From Sipunculus nudus (taxonomy: Eukaryota; Annelida; Sipuncula; Golfingiida; Sipunculidae), in assembly GCA_026874595.1 (NCBI GenBank), contig CM049310.1:36161558-36225557 (forward strand): a stretch of 64,000 bases of DNA, read 5' to 3'. How positions within the stretch are numbered: position 1 is the first letter of the stretch; each line of letters begins with the position of its first letter. The position numbers and the translations under genes were made by a program. The notes beneath the pieces were generated by a model. That model was not told where the DNA came from, made no database searches, and saw only the letters and a list, made by a program, of their open reading frames with translations. This document shows positions 49,327-62,962 of this stretch, piece after piece.

Positions 49327-49461
49327 GCTTCCTGAGTGCTATACAAACAAGGCCTGGAGGCGACGTAATTCCCCCATAAATCGTCCTTGTTTTGCTTCCT
49401 GAGTGCTATACAAACAAGACCTGGAGGCGACGTAATGTCCCCCCATAAATCGTCCTTGTTT
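49327..49461. repeat. Tandem duplication, period 67 bp
   Basis: GCTTCCTGAGTGCTATACAA at 49327 and 49394, each ending in CATAAATCGTCCTTGTTT. The copies differ by a few bases and one small indel. Confidence 0.9.
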
Positions 49462-50152
49462 CGCAGAGGAAGTTTATACACCTAAATATAACAAGCCCAC
49501 TGTTAATAGCATCCGCACTTGTTTCATCAAATACTTAAATAAGCCATTGTTTTATAAATGAACGTGACTCGTCCACATTATATAAATGTTTTTCAAATAC
49601 ATGTATACAGCATTTATTAAATATATAGATTATTGCTTCAGAATACTACACGATGCATATGGAGTTGATATAACAAATATTATAAAATAGTATTATGTTT
49701 ATGCTTATGATTATCATGTATAATGATATCAGTATTTATATTTACATTATGATTATCTGGATATCTGGGATATTAATATATATACATATATAAAAATATA
49801 TTAATAACATATATTGGTAAATACATCAGATATACTACACAATAAAATATAATCTGATTAATATAAACATGTTATAACCTCATACCTTTATGTCTAATTA
49901 AATAATCATATTCCTTAAAATTTGATGCATTATGTAGTATAATAGAGTATAATTAAATAGAATGTGATAGTGATTCATACAATACATATAAATGAATCAA
50001 CATATTACAGCGAACACAAAAACCTTGTATCACAAAATAACATAATATTTCACATGTTAGTTAAAACAATTGCATGTAGCTTTATATATGTTTCTTTAAA
50101 TATATTCCTCATTAAGTATATCAAATACAATATACAACCATATTAAACAACG

Positions 50153-50192
<40 letters not shown>

Positions 50193-50506
50193 TTCAGCGA
50201 TGATTTATTTCTTCTACACCGCTTTCGTAATAGCTGATAAGCAGTGCTGTGCCCATTTGATCATATATAAACCATCACATGATTTACTTATTGTACAGTA
50301 AATGCCGTGGCCACGTGTCATTGTAATGCCAATTGCTACTTGACTGATAAGCGGGGTCATAAAACTGAACGACTTCACACCTCGTTATCTCGAACCGACA
50401 CTTCAAGCGTGATGTATCCCACCTTGTTCTCTCTACGTGCTGGATTTTACTGGATTTTACTCAGCCTAAAAATACCCTATAATTGCATTTAATATATATT
50501 TCTTAC
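49462..50506. other. AT-rich host-like DNA with microsatellite
   Basis: A TA repeat lies at 50155-50190. No gene is supported. Confidence 0.5.
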
Positions 50507-50678
50507 CGCCATCGCTTTCGTATAAATCTCCGAAACATTCTGACCCGGAATCACGTCCGTGAAGCAGGGAATCGTGTACTTTCCACCGTAAATGCCGGCC
50601 GTCGCTGTTTTCGCTGCTTCTGTCCAGACATGACTGATTTTGGAATAACCGTACAGGCCGGTTCTTAAAACTCACCAT
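50507..50678 (-). CDS. Candidate host coding exon
   Basis: On the minus strand a frame open from 50678 runs to a good donor (GGCG|GTAAGA) at 50507/50506. The stretch is GC-rich compared with its surroundings and reads with polar, Asp/Glu/Arg-rich residues ending LYESDG. An ATG followed directly by GTGAGT at its start could itself be a donor. I do not recognise the protein; a transposase fragment is possible. Confidence 0.4.
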
Positions 50679-50884
50679 GGGACATCACATTAGGTGAACG
50701 AATATGCGTATTACTACGCATCTCCAGATCAATTCTCGAAAAGAAATATCCGCTAAAATGCATTTATAATTATCGATAAATACCTGAAATGTATACCCGT
50801 CATATGTATCGGGGATCAGATATACCGTTTTGTTTAGATATAGGTATTTAATACTGTGGACGAATTGGCACCATTTTTGCAAAT

Positions 50885-51025
50885 ATGAGGACGAACAGGT
50901 CGAGGACCTCATTCCTGGGGGCGAACCGGACCTATGGAGAAACAGGGGGGAGTACGAAAAGACGAGAACGAAATGGATTTGGGGACGAATCAGCCTGTTC
51001 CCCTGCCAGATGCTCTTGTGGACGC
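50885..51025 (+). other. Short GC-rich island, possible coding remnant
   Basis: All three plus frames stay open for 140 bases, and a plausible one contains DLGTNQPVPLPDALVDALK. Its 3' end runs into the duplicated segment starting near 51040. It may be an exon or a transposon remnant. Confidence 0.3.
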
Positions 51026-51049
51026 ACTAAAGGTGTTGGCCAAACCGCT

Positions 51050-51360
51050 TTGCCCAACTCGGTTTTTAAAACGTTTTTGTATGAAAGGAGTATATTGTTC
51101 TTTCCCTAAAATGTATAAAAAATTATGGAAATCAATAAATTATATATGTTATAATTAGAAATAATACCAATCCAAATCTAATTGAACAATTAAGTCACTT
51201 ATACACTGAAATAAATTAAATGCATTACAAGAGATGTTATTAAATTACTGAACACCAGCAAGCAGTTGCAGTTTCAGGATGTGTCTGTTGTAATGGCAAT
51301 GTCTCACACCTTTCAGCCAGCTAACTGATAATTTCCTTATACTTTATAATGCGATTCATA
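51050..51360. repeat. Dispersed segment, copy 1 of 2
   Basis: About 310 bp match 61955-62265 in the same orientation (TATATTGTTCTTT, TTATATATGTTATAAT, AAATGCATTACAAGAGATGTT, TAACTGATAA-TTCCTTATACTTT) with roughly 85 percent identity. Probably a transposon end. Confidence 0.8.
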
Positions 51361-53127
51361 TTGCGGTATTTCCATCGTTTTAAAATGATGAAAAATAATT
51401 ATGATTTCTGTATTATATATATACATATATTAGTATAATTATTGTTAATTATATTATTATTAATATTGTTTTTTATGAATAAGTCTATATTATGTTAAAA
51501 ATAATGACAGTTTACAACACAATAAAAGTTAATAAAATAATGACAAATATCGATGCGTATATGTTTGATTTGAAACGAGAGAAAATGCTTTTTTTTACAT
51601 TTTTGCAGTGTAGAACCGTGGACGTTTACACGTACACACATCACAATGCAGGCGTGCATATTTATACCTTGGAATGCATTTGTAATATAAAAAAGGATGA
51701 GGAAGTCAACACTGATAGCTGTAGACACAGCCTTTTAGGCACTTCATAAATGCACATCATGATTTCAGCTACATTATACAAGTCGCATCACTGGATTGTT
51801 GATTGTTCAGATGTCCTGTGGCTTGATTGTTTTCATTCGCGTGTGTGTATGTGAATCTAATGAGAAATAGTTCCATGGGTTTAGTAAATCAATGTGCAAC
51901 CGTGTCTACTAGTAAACATTTTTTACCATGACAAGAAAGGTAATAATTGAAACTAATCCAGATTTTACCGTTTTTAACCGTTGTTAGATCAAATGTATCC
52001 CTTTTGGCTGGTTTGTTATCTTTATTCCACCCTTATTCTGCAAATTACATGTCTACAAATGACATGTCTACATATTTCATGTCTACAAATTACGTCTACA
52101 TATTGCATTTGGTTAATCTCCGCCAGGTGACAGGTACTATACTTCACTTTGGCTCCGTCAGTCAGCAAATCAACGTAACAATAGGAATATACCCAATGAA
52201 CAAGTCATTAAATTTTAGAGGTAATCTTAATTACTATAAAAAGATTAATTCAAAGAATTCTGTCCCATTTTTACGACTATTGTAATATAATAGAGCTATT
52301 GACCGACGCTAGGTAAAAAAAAGGTATGGTTGAGCGGCACTTATAAATCCGTGTGAGCGGACGATAATTTTTTTACCTTTTTTTGTATGTTTCGATAAAA
52401 ATGTCTATGATCAGGGAAAATCATGATAACATTTTTTTCAACAGGTAAAAGCGATACAAAACAAAGGAAAACTTATCAAAATTGTAATAGTTAATCTTCT
52501 TGAAAGATGAAAATCAAAATAAAATTTTTGATTCGTAGTGTTCAAATTGAAGCGGGAGGTGCCTGAGAAGTGAGAACCATACCCTTAAATTCGTTTTGCC
52601 TATGTGCTGTGGCTTTCTGGGGTTGAATTGTTTGGGTGTTACACGTTATTAGATCCAAGAATGCTTCTTCTTAATGGCGGTTTGATGTCTCCGACAAAAC
52701 TCGTTCGTGACATTTTCTGACATCTTTTTACAATTCTCTTTATACATTTTACCTTGATATTATTACTTTATAACGTGTTTAGGAAATTTCCCGTCAATCA
52801 ATGTACCACATTTACTATTCTCACAATGCTTCGCGGAAATTTGTCTTCGTTTTCATTTGGTCCTCGTTTTCCTAGTTTTAAACTATTAAGACTGAGATAC
52901 AATACCTCTTTCATTCCTTATATAAAGATGTCAATCATTTTCTGTATAATGAGCCTGGGAGTCTTTGTTGAATGTACTGGACGTTACACATAAGTAAATG
53001 AAAGTTTCTCGTCATAAAAACAAGAGTCTGAATACAAGGGAAGATTAAAATACCAATTTTGGATTTTATTGTTTTATGGAGTTTAGGTTGCATCTATCAT
53101 GCGATGACTTCTCTGTGTTTTTAGCTG
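51361..53127. other. AT-rich host-like DNA
   Basis: Short ORFs only; a repeated ATGTCTACAAAT motif at about 52050-52095. No gene is supported. Confidence 0.5.
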
Positions 53128-53616
53128 TTAGAATTCCAAGCGCTGCACAGTAGTTGCCACTTCTCCCATACCATAGGATCTCTAAAAAAGGCAAACGAGC
53201 CCGCGTGTAAGTATTTGTAAGAGGAATTAATCATTGAAATAAAGTGATGTCAAAAATGATTATGCATATATGAGGAGAATAAAACATGATAAGAAATTAA
53301 AACTACTTTCATAATTAATATGCTGTAACGCTGTATTTACTGCAAATATTTGTTAACGGATATATGTCTTTATTTACTGCAGGAGTTGATCTTTTTTGCC
53401 TATCCTATATCTATACGTTAAAGGAAAACTTACCTAGAAATATATAACGTTGAGCTCATGAATATTTAATGCTTCTTTTACTGATGTTTAGAGTTATTTT
53501 TACGCATGCATATCTAAAATCATTTGCATCTTGAAACAACATTGTCTATTCTCACAACGTATCTAGTGTAATTTGTACGTATATTGTATGTATATAGACC
53601 TTTGGAATATTGCATT

Positions 53617-53657
<41 letters not shown>

Positions 53658-54643
53658 TCAATATTAAGCGTGAAATACATGTATAACAAAACGTCAGTCC
53701 TAGATATGTGATGATTATTTTTACAAATAATCAACATCAACAGTTATTTTCCTCGATATTTCGCATGATCTAAATGTACATATTAGCGTAATTTTTGGTG
53801 AAATGTCTTACTCACTTGCCGCTCTCCATGATGGTACCGTCGGCCCGATAGTCCGTAAGATGGTCCATTTGGACAGCGACGTCACTACATACGACAGTTC
53901 CATCGTTGTCAAATGGAAATTCCCTTTACCCAGGAGAACGTTTGTTCTGAAGCAAAACATGAATACATCCAAGCTACGTTACTGAAACGTTTATGAGCCC
54001 CATAATATCAAATTAACAAATTGGTTTGTCAATTCATGTGTTTTCTTTTCGCTAATTCCTCATTTGCACCATAAATTAATGGCATTCGGCTGGGGCAGGG
54101 ATATCTTTACGGTACAGTATTTGATATGACTGCCGTCACGGCTCAAAGTATGCCATATAAGAAAAGTAAGGCATTCATTCCCGCTAAAGCTATAAATGTA
54201 TCTGTTGCCGAGAGAGCAAAATTATAATTCTCTTGACTCGACATAAAGCACGTTCAATATTCTAGGGATTACTAAAAATAATATTCATCTTAAATTACAA
54301 TTCGAAAATGGACCTGCAGCCTTCACACCCGTCTAAACACGAAACTCAGGTTTTACATAACTCGGTATCTCTAAATATCTTTTCATGTGCGCAGTAGGTG
54401 GACTACCATAAACATTAAATGCGCAGGTAGGATTACGCAACATGGGACTAGCAGGCACATTACAAAACATAAAGTTGTCTTACAGTAACTGTTCCTTACC
54501 TCGCCTACGCATAATACCGAATCCAGGAGCCAGAGCACATATTTCCCGACTGATATTATTGCTGAAGTCATTTGATTGTTGTTTGTGATAAATGCATGTA
54601 CGCAAATCTCTGTAGCTGGGATTCTATGCGCCACTGGTAACAG
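53128..54643 (-). pseudogene. Decayed duplicate of the host gene at 59306-60374
   Basis: Three minus-strand segments match exons of the copy at 59-60 kb: 54500-54643 (bounded by TTCCATTGCAG and GTAAGG), 53816-53946 (donor GTGAGT), and the terminal segment 53128-53181 after TTTTTTAG. The first segment keeps the shared QLQ...YMH stretch in one frame but then hits a stop, with a frame change to the rest. The second has a stop just upstream of the region that matches. The third is shorter by two codons. Introns are of similar size in both copies. Likely a pseudogene. Confidence 0.6.
53622..53655. repeat. TA microsatellite
   Basis: A run of TA dinucleotides inside an intron of the decayed host gene copy. 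Confidence 0.95.
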
Positions 54644-55062
54644 CTGCAATGGAAAAAAGAACACAGTTGCTGGATACATTAATGTTTTTTATGACCTTGA
54701 CGACTATCTCTCGCTCTGCTGTAGAATAACCGAACTGTACACAATAAATTAAAATAAAGTTAACATGACATAATTCCACCGGAGCTTTCTTCGAAGCACA
54801 TCGATTGAATTCATTTTACATAAACCAGATTTATTTCTTTAACCAATTCATATGAATATCCTGGCTTATATTAAAGTTGATAGAATATCCCAATTTATAT
54901 TTATTAATTTATTAATTTTTCAGACAATGGAAGGTAAATCTCAACACTTCATATTCCTCAAAACCGAGGATTTTCACGAAGCGAAAGCAGCACAAATTTA
55001 AGTTACATGCAGTTTACTGTCATTTGGACTTCAGATGCCATGCTTTTTTTCAAATTCATTAA

Positions 55063-55980
55063 GGGGGAACATGACACTTTAAACTGCCAATGGAATTTCT
55101 TAGATAGTTTGCACATGATACCTACAAGACATACTTTGTAAAATTATGAAATGAAATCTGGGGGTTAATGTGCTTATTTTTGCAGTATATGAAGTTGAAA
55201 ATTGACACTTGTGGTGGGTTTTATATGATATTATAACTAAGGGGGAAGCAAAAGTTACATATTTTAGAAAACTGACTAATGTATTTTTCATAATATTCTA
55301 AATAAACATGCAGAATTAAATATCAATCTTATTTACAGACAAAAATGTGTATGTCAATGGGTTAAATTTTAAAATATAAGGCCAAAATATGAAAATTTTG
55401 GACATTATTAGTTTAGAAAAAACCCAAAAGGTGGCGCTGATGGTTTTGAGACCGAGAGCAAGTCCACAAATAAATGGCTTCTGGCGTCAACAATATATGA
55501 TCAGCTTTTAAGATGCCCATATAAAAAGAAATATAAATATAAACACTAAAAAACTATAGGTATATACTTAATATCTCTTCAGAATTACACCATCAGTGTC
55601 ACTTACAATCATATGGTAATATTTATGCTCTTTTTTGCCATCTACTTGCAACTGTCAAAACTGACAGTTGACAACAGAGCCGTCCGTTGGCATATTCCTG
55701 CACTTGAGCCTCTTCTGGTGATATTCTGGTGAAATTTTCTTTGTAAAACTTTGATACTATTTAAAAATATAATTATAAAAGCAGTCACACTGAGAATTCC
55801 TACAATAATTGTTCATCGTAGTAACTTTTCTCAAACGATGCCCTGAAGCGATGACGTTGTTCATGACAACAAAAGTCACAAACTGCAAAATATGTAGCCT
55901 ATTGATAATATAATTAAACCAGATATTTTTAATTTGCAGTGTCATCAGTAGGGGGCGCCAGTAAAGTGTCATGTTCCCCC
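55063..55980. mobile_element. Non-autonomous element with 18-19 bp perfect terminal inverted repeats
   Basis: GGGGGAACATGACACTTTA at 55063 is matched by its reverse complement ending at 55980. The element is flanked by TTAA at 55059-55062 and 55981-55984, a piggyBac-like target duplication. Because the ends are ...TTAAGGGGG, a TA duplication is equally consistent. It is 918 bp with no transposase ORF. Confidence 0.85.
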
Positions 55981-56166
55981 TTAAGGTAACCTTTAATTTA
56001 TGGTTAAGGCTCCTATTTACTTTCCATGTTTTAAGGTGTTAAAGCCATGTTCTTTTTTTATCATACGTTGTAATTTGGAATTTAAATTCCACTTGATTTA
56101 TTTTAGTAAAGACTCGTAAGTGTTTGACTTTGACAAAGGCTAATTTGAGAAAACCAGAGACTGCTA

Positions 56167-56704
56167 TAGTCCATTTCACCATCTGCTGTCCACCTGTTTT
56201 TTGTAGATGATTTACTTAAAAGTTTATATTTTTCAATATTTTCCAAGTAGACAACACAAGGAAGTGACAACCTAATATGGCAGTTTAGAATTTTACAATA
56301 AATCCCCCGTTTATGTTTCACAACATTTTAGTCTCTTTATCATGATCTGGCAGATATGGTGTGTCCCTCCATAAGTAGCCATCTTTGTTTTTGTTGGTTA
56401 TATTTTTTAGAGTGTTTACATGAGATTATCCAATCAGCAGCTGTCAGTTCAGGCTGTTTTTGCATGTGACCAATGACCTTGACCGCCATAAGTGGGTCTG
56501 ATATGTTGTAGAATGTAGACTGATTTCTCATATTTTCAGAAAATTCTGTAACTCAAATATGGCATAAGGTAGGAATTTAGTTACCTAGTTGAAAATAAGG
56601 TTCTGTAATCCTCTCCTGTACACTATAATTGTTTCCCTTGAAATGTACCTAATAAAAATTTTCATAGCAAAAAACAGGTGGACATGAGGGGATGAAATGG
56701 ACTA
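56167..56704. mobile_element. MITE with about 45-bp imperfect terminal inverted repeats
   Basis: TAGTCCATTTCA...GTCCACCTGTTTTTTG at 56167-56203 is inverted at about 56668-56704, and TA flanks both ends (56165-56166, 56705-56706). It is 538 bp. A minus-strand frame inside (56340-56531) is element sequence. Confidence 0.82.
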
Positions 56705-59305
56705 TAGTTACCATTAGTGGAAATAAAGAAGTAATAGTCAACAAAAATACCATCGTCTTGTCTGGAGTCTGCCCCTTTTCCCAAAGTGCAAAGCAATACT
56801 AGCAGAAACCAAAAAAATCATGTTTATTATCTTAAATTTTAACGTATTTCACCTGTAGCGAAAACCAACTGATATGGTTTTGATGATTTAATTAAACTCT
56901 TTCCTAAAATTTAATTATCCAGTCACCTACCAGTACTCTAACCTTTCCTCTAACAGTGATAAATATAACTCGATATCTCCGAGTGTAACATGCGATATAA
57001 AGTTACCCCGGGTTCATGCCAAAATGAAATGAAAGTTCCACTATATTCAAATAAACATTTTCACAATTCCTGACCTCCGAACCAAATCCAAGAGTCTCTG
57101 ATTAAGTATCAGGGGACCGGACTAGAATCCCTAGCCCTCCCCCGGTAAACAGCCACAGATAGAGCATAAGTGCATTGTAACGGAATCTAGATTGATAAAA
57201 ATTTGTCTACTTGTCTAATTCGCGAACTATGGATGACCAAAGACGGTTGTTGTTACCCGCTGAGATTTCTGTGGCCGTAGATGCAGAATGGGTCCTTGTT
57301 ATGCAGAAAGATATCTCTTACTACATATACAAAACGATCCCTGGTAACTTGGTATACGCACTAAGATGACTTCAGGTACATACGCTCCCGTAGCAGCGTA
57401 AGAGGTTACTGGGTGAGTCTGGTGTGTGCAATGCACAGATCAAGTGATTGCGCGCTCGAGCCTGACATGCGAATTGTCTACACCAGACGATCTCCGGTAA
57501 ACTGTTATGTGTCACGCACTCTCCTGGTTTGCTCTATGTATCTGCAACTAAGATGTCTTATTGCTTAACAAGGACCCGTTCTGTGTATGTATTTTTATTT
57601 AAGTAAGTTCAAAATATTAAGAGGGACTTTTCTTAACATAAAATTTTTACTATTTAATTGATGCCCGACAAGTGAAACAAGACTTGTATACCTACACCCA
57701 CGTGCATATTCTTACACCGAACTCAAGTGATCCGTGTAAACCACAACTAAGAACATTATATCTTTGACACGGTTTTACTCTTTATATAACAGCTAATACA
57801 AGTTTCAAAATTTAAGGATGTAATTGTCAATCACTAGCTGCATGCATATGTATAATTTCAAAATAATGAGAGGAAATATATTTCTGAGCAGTAAATATTT
57901 TATAGGGAATTTCATTTATGCCCGACACCCACGCTGCGATTCTTCACAAACAATGATCCATATATGCCATCTGAAAACTTATATTTGTAACCCTCTATAT
58001 TGAAAATTATATATCCTTAGTCTGTCCCGAGGTACTCATATACCTGCATGATGCGGGGCCGAGCAGGTGAGGTATAAAATTTATGAGAAAGGTGCTCGGC
58101 TTAGTCTTTTTAAAACAAGTGAAAACGGTGCCAACATCAACAAACATGCATACATGAGCACCAAGTATGCTTTGGTTGCTAATTAAAATTGGTAGCGTCC
58201 TTGAAACCGTGAGAACCTGAACGAACGGTGCTCATCATGAAAATTTGTTTTCAAATCTGACAAAAAATGCTACTGAATTTTATCAAAAGTTGGAGAATAC
58301 GTGTCTGAACATTTTATAAATTTAATGTAATAAAAACAAATATATGTACAGTTATAATATCTTAAATATGATAAAACATAACCTTAAAGACTAAAAAAAA
58401 AGTGTATGGTGATAATTTTTATGGATTTAATGTTTCGATATATCCTGTTTTTTTGTTTTGCATATTTAAATAATTTTTTTTTATTTCAAATGAACATAAA
58501 TCACATAACATTCTTAGAACGTAACTCAAACGTTTCTTTCATTCTGACGAACCAGGTCAAATTTTTTTTGCCATCTGAAGTTTCTGCTATAGGTTCAGTA
58601 CAAGTAGGTGTATGTAAAGAAATTGCATTAGCAAAAAAACTTTTCTAAGAAAAAGTAGTCCCATGGTGTCCATGCAGATATTAACAATGATTAAAGGGGG
58701 CCCGTAAATATCTAGTTCCTATTTTTTAAATTTCAGTGTATATATGTACAAAGATAATTTTGAATGAAAATAAACTTATTAAGCATGTTTAACTTTTCTT
58801 TAAGTATTTGAAAGTAGTGACTCCGTGACAATAAAAAAACCCGAAAAAAAACTAGAATGGTGTGGATAGTATTTCTAATACTAGCATGGGATGGAATGCC
58901 ATACAGATTAGTTTGAAATCCTTGTATTTACCCTTGTATCAGGTAATTACATGTACAGTGGGGGTGTTAATGAACCGGTCTTTGTTGTTTTGTAGGAAGT
59001 CTCTGACTAGAGAAATAGAACGGGTCTTTGTTACGTGGTTACGCCGTAAGACGTCTCTGACAACAGACACAGCTCCTTTACACGTACAGTAAGATGTCAC
59101 TGCGCGCTGCAGACTCAACTGATAGAAAGTTCACACCTATGTAAGTAATTTTTACTAATGTAAATGACTATTTGCCATCAGAAAAGACTTATTTGAATAT
59201 ATAATAAGATATATATTAATTTGGAAATATTGAAAAAAGTTGATGCCAAGTTTATGACAGATATAAGATTTTTTTTTTCTAAATAACACTGGTCTTGGCT
59301 TCTAT
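56705..59305. other. Host-like intergenic or intronic DNA
   Basis: No gene is supported. A less AT-rich stretch at about 57110-57560 has no long frame and may be a repeat remnant. Confidence 0.45.
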
Positions 59306-60374
59306 CTAGTTGTTTGAATTCCAGGCACTGTACAGCAGTTGCCACGATTTCTCCCATACCATAAGATCTCTATAAAAGAAGATAGATATGCATTCATGTA
59401 GAGTGTTCAGGTAAAATGGTTGGTGTTACATAAAAAAGGGAGTTAATGAAATAAACTGCAGCGTGAATTATTTTTAGGTGTAATTTTAGTAACGTGTGCG
59501 TATACTTAAAGCCACACTATGTAAAGTCGTGTCATTTATATGTTCATTTTATGGTACTGATATAAATCAATATATAAGTTTTACGTTCATTACCATCTGC
59601 GCGTACATTCCACGTCAATTAAGCGTCCGGTCAGATCCATGGGTAATGATATGTCTTACTTGTCGCTTACTATGACGGTTCCGTCCTTTCGATCTTCCTC
59701 AAAATGGTCCACCTGGACAGCTACTACATCGAAGACGTCAACATTGTCGCTTGTAAATGGAATTTCCCTGACGCAAGAATTGATAATATTCCTCATCAAA
59801 GATAATGTTTGATCTGAAATATTTTAAGTTTATGTATATACACATGCAGCAGGTTTTCCCAGGTATGGACACCGGGGCTGGAAGGAATCAGACAAACGAA
59901 AGCAGGGTGCGAGCACTGGTGGTGTAACCCGGAGAATCTTTCTATAAAAAACAGAGGTTAAAACGTAGGAGAACTGAACGACTGTAGTGTATGATATTAA
60001 TAAGTACATTTCTCGAATACTTATCAACCCCGGGTAGGCTGTTATATTCCCAACACAGGCGATGCCTACGCGTTTCTTCATAATATTAACTAGATATGAT
60101 AATGGATTATTGGTGTTATTGTTTGCCACGAATTTACGTTGACATGTGATTAAACAGTCACCGTGAAAGAAAAAAAAAAGAAAATCTTTCTGTTTGTGCT
60201 ATGATCTTGGAAGATGTTTAATTAAGATCTTACTTAGGCCGTTTGTAATACTACGGCCAGCTGGCAGGATGTACGTCTTTGGATGAATGCCATTCCGGAA
60301 GTATGTGGGATCTTGTTTGTGGTACATATATCCAAGACTCTGCAACTGGTTCTCTATGAGGCGCTGTTCAATAG
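59306..60374 (-). CDS. Three 3' exons of an unidentified host gene
   Basis: Minus-strand exons by consensus and by conservation with 53128-54643: 60234-60374 (acceptor TTTTCACAG, donor GTAAGA; 47 codons), 59660-59813 (acceptor ATATTTCAG, donor GTAAGA) and terminal 59306-59369 (acceptor TTTTATAG, stop TAG). Reading is open through each exon in the compatible phase. The residues are typical of a soluble globular protein (ENQLQSLGYMYHK; VQVDHFEED; SYGMGEIVATAVQ). I do not recognise the family. 5' exons are upstream, perhaps near 62.6-63.0 kb. Confidence 0.6.
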
Positions 60375-60541
60375 CTGTGAAAAAACTGTATTTTTAGTGT
60401 TCGGAAAGCAAGGTCATTGTCTGCATGTAAGCACACACCTTTAAGTGTGCACTTATCTTTTACATTTAAGCATAATATTTCAAAATATAACAATCATTTA
60501 CTACCATGAGGAGGACTGATAGAGCCTTTTTTTGTTAGATA

Positions 60542-61445
60542 CAGTCGAACCTCTATAATGTGGGCACCCTTGGGACTGGACCGAAGTGCCCGCTTTATAG
60601 AGGTGTCCACTATATGGAGGTAATAGCTTGCACATAGAGTGCTGCCCCCTAGTATGAAATATTGCTTTAATTACTCATTTTTTTAGATTACTCAGTTAAC
60701 TTATTTCATGTATCATCTCTTTTTATTTAATAAGTCCAGGTTAAACACCATTTTAACAGTATGAATCGTTATGTAACAACTGTTAAATAAACACTGCCCT
60801 GGTCTGGTGGGCATATATTCTGACTACCTGTGATGGGCCAGAGGGGCATTTAGCTGTGTCACCTCATCACTGAGTATTAAGTGGGTGGATGAGCAGGGCT
60901 TCCCTCCACTCTTGGTAGCCAAACAAACAAATATTATTTAATTGGAAGTGACTAAACAACCGGCAGGGTGCCGGCAGTTTAGCCCACAGGCTTAACACTG
61001 GCAAATGAATGAATTTTCTATTTCAGTGTGATTCTCTATAATTTCTATTTTTATTTTGATAATGAGCTGACAATATAGAGCTGACATAAAAAATTAGATA
61101 TTTTGCTGGTCTATATGTAAGAACCTCTAATTTTTGTTTATTTGTTTCGATTATTATTATTAAAATTTATGACTATTATCAATAATTAATTAAGAATTAA
61201 TATTATCTTAATAACTTTAAAAGCACTATAAAGATGGCTTACAAAGTTGATATAATGAGATAGTTCAACCTTGAAAATCCGTGAAGTGCGCACATTAGCT
61301 CTCGAAAACTGCCCACTTTACAGAATATAGAGGTGCCCACATTAGATTAACATAATAAAGAGAAGAAAAAACGGGACTGCTCAAAAGTGCCCACTTTATA
61401 GAGGTGCCCACTTTATAGAGGTTCCGACTAGGAGAGGTTCCACTG
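60542..61445. mobile_element. Tigger-like (Tc1/mariner superfamily) MITE
   Basis: Begins CAGTCGAACCTCTATAATG at 60542 and ends, in reverse complement, CAGTGGAACCTCTCC at 61445. TA lies on both sides (60540-60541, 61446-61447). Internal TTTATAGAGGTG-CCAC motifs repeat near both ends. It is 904 bp with no transposase. The ends resemble Tigger-class pogo elements. It sits inside or next to the host gene above. Confidence 0.85.
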
Positions 61446-61954
61446 TATTAAATAAATTATCATTTCTAAGACCCTTTATGCATGTTTTTCCTCAAGTACT
61501 GTTACTTCGGTAGATATTTTTTTATTGGAGACATCAGCAACAAATATGATGGGGTTTGTCAACTGCAACTTTAATGGGTCATTTACCTTAGATATTTAGT
61601 ATATTTTATAAAGTAAAGTGTATTTTTTGTGAGTGTGTGCCGTTGACGTTCTAAAATGGAATAAATGTGCCCGCACGGTAAATTTCTCTTGTTGATTCGT
61701 ATGCTGTACATTACCGGCAATCTGTCCTACTGGACTATATTTAATGCCTGTACCGGCAACGTTCCTCAGTAGCCTTGCAGTAATGAGCGAAAGGTTCATT
61801 CTTGGGTCAACAAATATATATTATACAACGCTATTCCTTCGTTAATCCTGAATTTCATATGAAACTTATTTGGGAGAAAATTGAATAAATTTAGAACACA
61901 TGGAAGGTGATGTGCGAAAATCGATTTAATATAAAAAGCCTAACCGCTTTGTCA

Positions 61955-62265
61955 AAATCGGGGTGAAAACGTTTTTGTGTGAAAGGGATATATTGTTCTT
62001 TACCTAAAATGTATAAAAATGATGGAAATTATTTAAATTATATATGTTATAATAAGATATAATACCAGTCCTTCCTGTACATCTAATTTGAACAGTTAAG
62101 CCACTTTTTCACTGAAATAAATTAAATGCATTACAAGAGATGTTATAAAATTACTATGCACCAGCAAGGAATTGCAGTTTCAAGTTGTGTGATTTGTTGT
62201 AACAATTTCTCGCATCTTTTTAGCCAGTTAACTGATAACTTCCTTATACTTTTTCATCACTTAAT
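61955..62265. repeat. Dispersed segment, copy 2 of 2
   Basis: Same orientation match to 51050-51360; see there. An ORF at 62126-62455 covers it and is not credible. Confidence 0.8.
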
Positions 62266-62619
62266 GGTTTTGAATGGCCTTTATACATTTATATATGCTT
62301 ATCCACATAGAAAAATAATACAAATATTTACTGAAAAATACAGTCTGTTCAATTCGTTTACAAAAATATACATGTATAATATATCCAGTCAAAATATAAA
62401 ATTCTTCTCGTGCCGTTTCACTTTAATCCGAGTTTGCCCCGAAAGAATTCCGTAATGGAGCATTGCTTGCCAACTTGTGACTAAAGAGCTGTTATTCTTT
62501 GGTCCTATCTGTAAAATGCGTTAATATCGGAATGTTTGCTGTAAAAGGAGCTCTCCAAATATCATGAGACAGTCTTCATGGCCTGCAGACTTCGGTGGAT
62601 GTGTGCGGGATTTGGGGAA

Positions 62620-62866
62620 CTATTTCTCAGGTTCAGAGGTCGGACGGGCTGTATCTTCATAGTCTCTCACTGTTTCCACGACATCTTGATCACTTAAATT
62701 TTTATATTCTGTTCGGATATATTTAACAAACATTAAAGAAAAAAAAAGACTACTAACTTTTGCATTGATATCTAGCGAGCATGCAGGAAACACGTCCGGC
62801 TTATTCAACAACTCGAGGGCGCCCTCAATATATTGAGGTCTCAGTATTAAGCAATCAAGTAGCATT
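62620..62866 (-). CDS. Candidate host exon region
   Basis: On the minus strand a frame opens after an acceptor-like ACATGTTCAG and stays open for 81 codons to a stop at 62620. A possible internal intron (AAA|GTTAGT ... GAACAG) would shorten it. The phase does not fit the signal-peptide exon at 62963-63041 directly. Confidence 0.35.
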
Positions 62867-62962
62867 CTGAACATGTATGTTGGTACATATTGTGTTTACT
62901 TATGTGCTGATTTGGTAAATTAAAAAGTGTAATTGTATTTGAAACTGTTTTTATAAACTTAC

